9,615 bases of DNA from Elusimicrobiota bacterium (GTDB taxonomy: Bacteria; Elusimicrobiota; Elusimicrobia; 2-02-FULL-39-32), in contig JAHFCA010000021.1 of assembly GCA_023249715.1 (NCBI GenBank), positions 1-9,615 on the forward strand. Direction: 5' to 3'. Below the pieces are notes generated by a model that had not been told where the DNA came from, made no database searches, and saw only the letters and a list, made by a program, of their open reading frames with translations. Both the position numbers and the translations under genes were made by a program. Shown here in pieces: positions 6,280-9,615 of this stretch. Each line of letters starts with the position of its first letter. Position 1 is the stretch's first letter.

Positions 6280-6312
6280 ATGTCCGTATATAAAAAGCAA
6301 AATAGATATTAA
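6280..6312 (+). pseudogene. Probable integrase stub: ribosome binding site and first 10 codons
   Basis: AAGGAG (6268-6273) overlaps the HTH stop codon and lies 6 bp before an ATG. The frame reads MSVYKKQNRY and then stops. Many tyrosine integrases open with a closely similar MSVYK(R/K)...Y/W segment, and an integrase commonly follows an excisionase-like gene at the tRNA end of an island. I infer that the remaining 350 or so codons were deleted. The match is only ten residues, so this rests on position and ribosome binding site as much as on sequence. Confidence 0.5.
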
Positions 6313-6352
6313 GGTGGAAGATAGACTGATTTTTCAGTAAGTAATGATTCTC

Positions 6353-6391
6353 GGGCCCTTAGCTCAGTTGGTTAGAGCACCCCGCTCATAA
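6353..6391 (+). repeat. Right copy of the 39-bp tRNA 5'-half direct repeat (attR-like)
   Basis: Identical to 4627-4665. It ends at the last base of the anticodon loop, which places the strand exchange in or beside CTCATAA. Confidence 0.88.
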
Positions 6392-6426
6392 CGGGATGGT
6401 CGCTGGTTCAAGTCCAGCAGGGCCCA
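6353..6426 (+). tRNA. tRNA-Ile2 (anticodon CAU, lysidine type)
   Basis: The 74-nt cloverleaf has a perfect 7-bp acceptor stem (GGGCCCT/AGGGCCC), D stem GCTC/GAGC, anticodon CAT at 6387-6389, T stem GCTGG/CCAGC and discriminator A; CCA is not encoded. The first anticodon-stem pair is a C-A mismatch. It lacks the mispaired first acceptor base and the three G-C pairs of an initiator. The D and T arms closely match Escherichia coli ileX, so I call it the AUA-reading Ile2 tRNA that TilS modifies; elongator Met is the alternative. Its first 39 bases are duplicated at 4627-4665, so the 5' half was probably supplied by the islet. Confidence 0.85.
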
Positions 6427-6454
6427 CGTTTGTATGCTTAAATTAAAGTTTTTT

Positions 6455-6526
6455 GGCGCGATACCCAAGTGGCAAGGGAGAGGTCTGCAAAACCTTTATT
6501 CGTCGGTTCGAATCCGACTCGCGCCT
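6455..6526 (+). tRNA. tRNA-Cys (anticodon GCA)
   Basis: The 72-nt cloverleaf has acceptor stem GGCGCGA/TCGCGCC, a short D stem CCC/GGG, anticodon GCA at 6487-6489 in loop CTGCAAA, T stem GTCGG/CCGAC and the discriminator U typical of tRNA-Cys. CCA is not encoded. It lies 28 bp after tRNA-Ile2 with no terminator or clear promoter between them, so the two are probably one transcript. Confidence 0.95.
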
Positions 6527-6557
6527 TATTTATTCTGTTCATTTACGCGAAAATCAC

Positions 6558-6926
6558 ATGCAATTAAATGAAATTTTTCCTGTCTCCGCGGGAAAAATAG
6601 AAGAACTTAAAAAAAGAATTGCCGCATTAGGTATTTCTATAGAGCAAGTAGAAGAACAATTTGTGCGTGGTTCGGGGCATGGGGGTCAAAAGATCAATAA
6701 GACTTCCAATACGGTCCTGCTGAAATATCCGCCCCAACAAATTGTGGTTAAAATAGGATCCAGCCGGCAACGATCCTTAAACCGTTTCTTAGCGTTAAGA
6801 GAACTTGTGGATCAGGTGGAAATGCGCATTTCTCCTCAGACGTCTAAACGCCTAAAAGAATGGGAAAAAATTCGCAAACAAAAGAAAAGAGCTTGGCGTA
6901 AATTTCAAACTAAATTAGAAAATTAA
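6558..6926 (+). CDS. GGQ-motif release-factor-like ribosome rescue protein
   Basis: A 122-residue protein with a class I release factor catalytic domain and no codon-recognition domain. Residues 30-67 hold the core: EEQFVRGSGHGGQKINKTSN (GGQ at 42-44), then VLLKY and IVVK. A basic tail follows (KRLKEWEKIRKQKKR, 97-111), as in proteins that reach into the mRNA channel. It would hydrolyse peptidyl-tRNA on stalled ribosomes. The GGQK-NKTSN signature and length fit the MTRFR/C12orf65-like bacterial release-factor-like group better than classical ArfB. A His replaces the usual Pro before GGQ. I chose ATG 6558 because a longer in-frame TTG start would run through tRNA-Cys. It begins 31 bp after that tRNA with no visible promoter and no clear Shine-Dalgarno sequence, and ends 1 bp before the next gene. 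Confidence 0.85.
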   Translation: MQLNEIFPVSAGKIEELKKRIAALGISIEQVEEQFVRGSGHGGQKINKTSNTVLLKYPPQQIVVKIGSSRQRSLNRFLALRELVDQVEMRISPQTSKRLKEWEKIRKQKKRAWRKFQTKLEN

Positions 6927-6927
6927 A

Positions 6928-7860
6928 ATGAGTACTTCCGCGCTTTTTTGGATTATTTTTAATGGCTTAATTTTTGTGGTGATGTTTATCGATCTAAAAT
7001 TAATTCATAAAGATGCTCATAAAGTGAATCTAAGGGAAGCCAGCCTTTGGTGGGGATTTATTGTTTTTCTTACCGTCGCATTTAATAGTGGAATATATTT
7101 CTTTTTAGGTCACGAAAAAGCATTACAATTTTTTACCGGTTATATTATTGAACAATCTCTCAGCATCGATAACCTTTTTGTTTTTTTAATGATTTTTGAT
7201 TATTTTGGAGTTCCCGACCATTTTCAGCCTCGCGTATTGCATTGGGGAATTGTGGGAGCCTTGGGGATGCGTTTTATCATGATTTTTGTGGGGACTGCCT
7301 TGTTAAACCGGTTTTATTGGCTTATCTATATTTTTGGAGGAATTTTAATTTTTACCGGTCTTAAAATGATTTTCGAAAAGGATAAAAAACTGGACCCCGA
7401 AAAAAATCCAATGCTGAAACTCTTAAAAAAATATGTTCCCATTGCCACTCGGGGATATGTGGATCAGAAATTTTTTGTGCGACTCAACGGGGCTCTATAC
7501 GCGACCCCGTTATTTGTGGTATTAGTCCTAATAGAATCCTCGGATGTGATATTCGCGGTGGACTCAATCCCAGCGGTTTTAGCCATTAGCCGTGATCCCT
7601 TTATTATTTATTCTTCGAATGTCTTTGCCATTTTAGGTCTTAGAACCCTCTACTTTATTTTAAATAGTATAATGCCATTGTTTACGTATCTTAAATTTGG
7701 CATCTCGATTGTTTTGTGTTATGTGGGAATAAAAATGCTGATCGTTCATTTTTATAAAATTCCGACCCTGCTCTCTCTGGGAGTAATTGTCCTTATCCTC
7801 GGAGGATCTATTCTCTGTTCTCTGTGTTTTAAGAAAAAGGAAATTCCGCGGCAGCCATGA
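6928..7860 (+). CDS. alx: TerC/Alx family integral membrane protein (probable metal ion exporter)
   Basis: This 310-residue protein is of normal length, with about eight or nine hydrophobic segments and a small basic C-terminal tail. Alx-subfamily motifs are intact: EQSLSIDNLFVF at 75-86, RVLHWGIVGAL at 102-112, LIESSDVIFAVDSIPA at 201-216, and SNVFAILGLR at 230-239. The conserved membrane acids Asp81, Glu203, Asp206 and Asp212 are all present. Alx in Escherichia coli exports manganese and is induced by alkaline pH; other TerC proteins are linked to tellurite resistance or metal loading of exported enzymes. The exact ion here is inferred from the family. The gene starts 1 bp after the GGQ protein, and its TGA overlaps the permease ATG. 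I see no alkaline or manganese riboswitch upstream, since there is no leader. Confidence 0.93.
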   Translation: MSTSALFWIIFNGLIFVVMFIDLKLIHKDAHKVNLREASLWWGFIVFLTVAFNSGIYFFLGHEKALQFFTGYIIEQSLSIDNLFVFLMIFDYFGVPDHFQPRVLHWGIVGALGMRFIMIFVGTALLNRFYWLIYIFGGILIFTGLKMIFEKDKKLDPEKNPMLKLLKKYVPIATRGYVDQKFFVRLNGALYATPLFVVLVLIESSDVIFAVDSIPAVLAISRDPFIIYSSNVFAILGLRTLYFILNSIMPLFTYLKFGISIVLCYVGIKMLIVHFYKIPTLLSLGVIVLILGGSILCSLCFKKKEIPRQP

Positions 7861-8936
7861 AACAAGAAAAACTCTTTCGATATTTCTTTGTCGGGGTTTT
7901 TATTTTCCTTCTCTTTCAAATTCTGCATATCCTTTCCCCCTTTTATACCGGAATTTTAGGCGCTCTGGTTTTAGTTTTAATTTTCTATCCATTGCACCGT
8001 TTTATTTTGCACAGAGTTGGAACGAATCGATCTAACTTAAGCAGTTGTATTTCCACGGCGCTTGTCACCCTAGTTATTGTGGTGCCTGTTATCTTTTCTA
8101 TGTGGCTCTTTATTCGGGAGATTTCTAGAGTCTTGCCTGTTTTAGAAGGGTTTGGAGATACCGTAAGAAATTGGCAGCAAGAAGGCATCCGGTTCAATGG
8201 TTCTGTTTTTAAAGAGATAGAATCCGCTTTAAGCGGAGTTTTGGGACTGGTTCAGACCAACTTTCAGGAAATTGTTTCGGAGTTGATTGATAATTTTATT
8301 AATTTCCTTACTCAGGTCGGTAAGAATATTCCTAAAAACGCCTTCCTATTTTTTGTCAATATGATGGTAATGATTTTTACTTTATTTTTTCTTTTTAGAG
8401 ACGGCCCCTCCCTCTTCCATCGTTTTAAAGAGCTGGTGCCAATGGACGAGAAGCATAAAGATAATATATCCCACCAGCTCTATATTACGGTAACGAGTGT
8501 TGTGCGGGGAGTTTTTATTGTGGCGCTGACTCAAGCAACTTTGGCGGGGATTGGCTATTTGGTTGTGGGAGCGACTTCTCCGGTGGTATTGGGTTTTGCC
8601 ACTCTTTTAGCGGCTATTATTCCTCTCATTGGCCCCGCCGCTGTTTGGTTGCCTGTCTCCTGCTATTATTTTATGCAGGGATTTCCGGGCAGAGGAATAT
8701 TTTTATTGGTGTGGGGAGCTCTGGTGGTCAGTCTAGTCGACAATTTTTTACGTCCTATTCTCATTGGGAGTCGAACCAAGCTCCCGATCTTATTTCTTTT
8801 CTTTGGAATTTTAGGCGGGATCAAAGTTTATGGACTCATGGGCATTTTTTTAGGACCCCTCGTGGTCGCACTCCTCATTGCCTTTATTAAGATCTATCGG
8901 GAAGAATATTCCCAATCTCTAAATAAACCCGAATAA
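7857..8936 (+). CDS. AI-2E family transporter (PF01594-type permease)
   Basis: The 359 residues have the AI-2E (TqsA/PerM) layout: two N-terminal membrane segments (8-27, 29-50), another at about 65-87, a long amphipathic soluble loop (about 88-155), then hydrophobic segments from 161 onward. Family motifs near the C-terminus are clear: TLLAAIIPLIGPAAVWLPV at 249-267, DNFLRPILIGS at 295-305, and GGIKVYGLMGIFLGPLV at 320-336. Members export varied substrates, including AI-2 or sodium/protons, so the family name does not prove quorum sensing. The start codon overlaps the alx stop as ATGA, implying translational coupling. The stop codon lies inside the terminator-like hairpin. Confidence 0.93.
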   Translation: MKQEKLFRYFFVGVFIFLLFQILHILSPFYTGILGALVLVLIFYPLHRFILHRVGTNRSNLSSCISTALVTLVIVVPVIFSMWLFIREISRVLPVLEGFGDTVRNWQQEGIRFNGSVFKEIESALSGVLGLVQTNFQEIVSELIDNFINFLTQVGKNIPKNAFLFFVNMMVMIFTLFFLFRDGPSLFHRFKELVPMDEKHKDNISHQLYITVTSVVRGVFIVALTQATLAGIGYLVVGATSPVVLGFATLLAAIIPLIGPAAVWLPVSCYYFMQGFPGRGIFLLVWGALVVSLVDNFLRPILIGSRTKLPILFLFFGILGGIKVYGLMGIFLGPLVVALLIAFIKIYREEYSQSLNKPE

Positions 8937-8956
8937 TCCGACTGAATTATTCGGGT
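8920..8956 (-). terminator. Intergenic hairpin between convergent genes, probable terminator
   Basis: ACCCGAATAAT (8927-8937) and ATTATTCGGGT (8946-8956) form a perfect 11-bp stem with an 8-base loop. On the minus strand the stem is followed by TTATTTA, a U-rich tail that suits termination of the glycosyltransferase transcript. On the plus strand no U-tract follows, so termination of the permease operon there would be weaker. The stem contains the permease stop codon. Confidence 0.7.
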
Positions 8957-8963
8957 AAAGGTC

Positions 8964-9615
8964 CTACCCAGTAATAGAGCTAAGCTCTTTAATTTTTTCT
9001 AGAGCGCTCTCGACTGTAATAGAACTCATCGGGGCGTACGGGTCGTAGGGTTCCAGAACTTTATGGAAGTTTTCTTCTGCATAGGGTCCCCATCGTTCCT
9101 TGGAAGTAACCAGAGGAAGTTTAGGATAAAATGAGAGGGTGGGACGCCTCAAGGCTACCGCCATATGCAGAGGGCCGGTGGAGTTAGAAACGACCATCTT
9201 TACAGAAGCAATGAGTGAGAACATTTGGCGGAGGGTAAGACTGCCTGCCGGAATAGTACGAATGCGCGGATGATTCAACTCTTTTATTCTCTCTAGAAGG
9301 TTTTCTTCTCCGATTCCACCCGTAAAGAATACTTCCCCTATTGTGTTCGCGACCTGTTGAGCCAGTTCTAAAAAATGGTCAAGGGGCCAGCTTTGCGCCG
9401 AACCTTTAGATCCCGGATGCATGAGAATGGGTTTTTTAGAGGGATCTTTCAGAACTTGTTTTAAAAATTCATTGCCCCACTGTATTTCTTTATCCGTTAG
9501 AAAAATTTTTGGAAAATAGCGGCCGGCAGAAGGACTCAACACCCGGACGAGATCCAAATTATAATCGGCCTCATGTTTTTCCACTTTGGATCTGTTCTGA
9601 CGGATTCTCCGATTT
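8964..9615 (-). CDS. Glycosyltransferase family 9 (heptosyltransferase-like), partial
   Basis: A frame of 216 residues is open through the right edge, so the N-terminus is missing. A GTG at 9584 is only an internal codon: upstream in-frame residues NRRIRQNRSK continue the GT9 pattern into EKHEADYNLDLVRVL. GT9 features are MHPGSKGSAQSWPLDHFLEL (the nucleotide-sugar site, hPG...WP), FFTGGIGEE, and SNSTGPLHMAVALRRPT (the conserved GP-H-A segment). WaaC/WaaF-type enzymes add ADP-heptose to the lipopolysaccharide core on the inner face of the cytoplasmic membrane; the sugar used here is not determined. It supports a Gram-negative envelope. It converges on the permease operon, with 27 bp between their stop codons. 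Confidence 0.92.
   Translation of the reverse strand, partial: NRRIRQNRSKVEKHEADYNLDLVRVLSPSAGRYFPKIFLTDKEIQWGNEFLKQVLKDPSKKPILMHPGSKGSAQSWPLDHFLELAQQVANTIGEVFFTGGIGEENLLERIKELNHPRIRTIPAGSLTLRQMFSLIASVKMVVSNSTGPLHMAVALRRPTLSFYPKLPLVTSKERWGPYAEENFHKVLEPYDPYAPMSSITVESALEKIKELSSITG

Larger units (their letters stand above)
4627..6391. mobile_element. Degenerate tRNA-Ile2-targeted integrative islet, about 1.73 kb
   Basis: The segment is bounded by perfect 39-bp direct repeats of the tRNA 5' half (4627-4665 and 6353-6391), 1,726 bp apart. It contains an accessory toxin-antitoxin pair, decayed cargo genes, an excisionase-like HTH protein and a likely integrase stub beside the right junction. This is the layout of an island integrated by a tyrosine recombinase with crossover in the anticodon loop. 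Unusually, the duplicated part is the 5' half, so the element rebuilt the tRNA with its own 5' half. Without an integrase body it should not be self-mobile. A tandem duplication of the tRNA 5' end is the alternative, but it would not explain the gene content. Confidence 0.75.

Noticed and set aside
6353..6426. Initiator tRNA-fMet reading of the CAU tRNA
   Set aside because: The first acceptor pair is intact and the anticodon stem lacks the three G-C pairs of initiators, while the D and T arms match tRNA-Ile2.
6353..6552. Terminator after the tRNAs
   Set aside because: The T-run at 6449-6454 has no hairpin before it other than the tRNA itself, and no stem-loop with a T-tract follows tRNA-Cys.
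6453..6557. N-terminal extension of the GGQ protein from a TTG at 6453
   Set aside because: The extension is the tRNA-Cys gene read as codons; ATG 6558 gives a normal family length.
7857..8936. Quorum-sensing role from the AI-2E family name
   Set aside because: The family name is historical and no luxS or lsr gene is in the window, so I do not infer signalling.

Overview
The window looks like a chromosomal segment of an uncultivated Gram-negative bacterium, most likely Candidatus Omnitrophota (OP3) or a close PVC-type relative. I infer this from a very long exported protein with a QDAH-type domain plus a UDP-sugar pyrophosphorylase-like domain, a pattern I associate with Omnitrophota, and from a heptosyltransferase-type GT9 enzyme that implies an outer membrane. 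No marker gene proves the assignment.

Layout. (1) 1-4463, minus strand: 1,487 codons, open through the left edge, of one giant exported multidomain protein. It has a signal peptide, a QDAH/VEGAQG/GGYH region, a UDPGP-like domain, and a second weaker DAH motif near the left edge. (2) 4464-4626: a divergent intergenic region with a GTTACA-N5-GTTACA direct repeat and a TATAAT promoter element pointing right. (3) 4627-6391: a degenerate 1.7 kb genomic islet inserted in a tRNA-Ile2(CAU) gene. It is bounded by a perfect 39-bp direct repeat of the tRNA 5' half. It holds an intact type II toxin-antitoxin pair with a good promoter, two eroded genes on the minus strand (dihydrofolate reductase-like and VOC/PhnB-like), an inverted array of 9-bp repeats, an excisionase-like HTH gene, and what appears to be the first ten codons of a deleted integrase. 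(4) 6353-6526: intact tRNA-Ile2(CAU) and tRNA-Cys(GCA). (5) 6558-8936: a tightly packed plus-strand run of a GGQ release-factor-like ribosome rescue protein, a TerC/Alx membrane protein and an AI-2E family permease. (6) 8927-8956: a hairpin between convergent genes. (7) 8964-9615, minus strand: the 3' part of a GT9 glycosyltransferase, running off the right edge.

How it fits together. The tRNA pair probably began as one unit read from the promoter near 4600 and continuing into the GGQ-protein operon. The islet entered at the anticodon loop. It left the original promoter with a dead 5' half-tRNA, and rebuilt the functional gene 1,726 bp downstream using an element-supplied 5' half. Functional tRNA-Ile2, and perhaps tRNA-Cys and the genes behind it, must now rely on readthrough or on a promoter within the islet. 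Most islet cargo has decayed, while the toxin-antitoxin pair and the HTH gene stay open.

The most unusual items are the exported giant protein carrying a nucleotide-sugar pyrophosphorylase-like fold, and the 5'-half tRNA islet. I saw no CRISPR array, rRNA, complete insertion sequence or replication origin.
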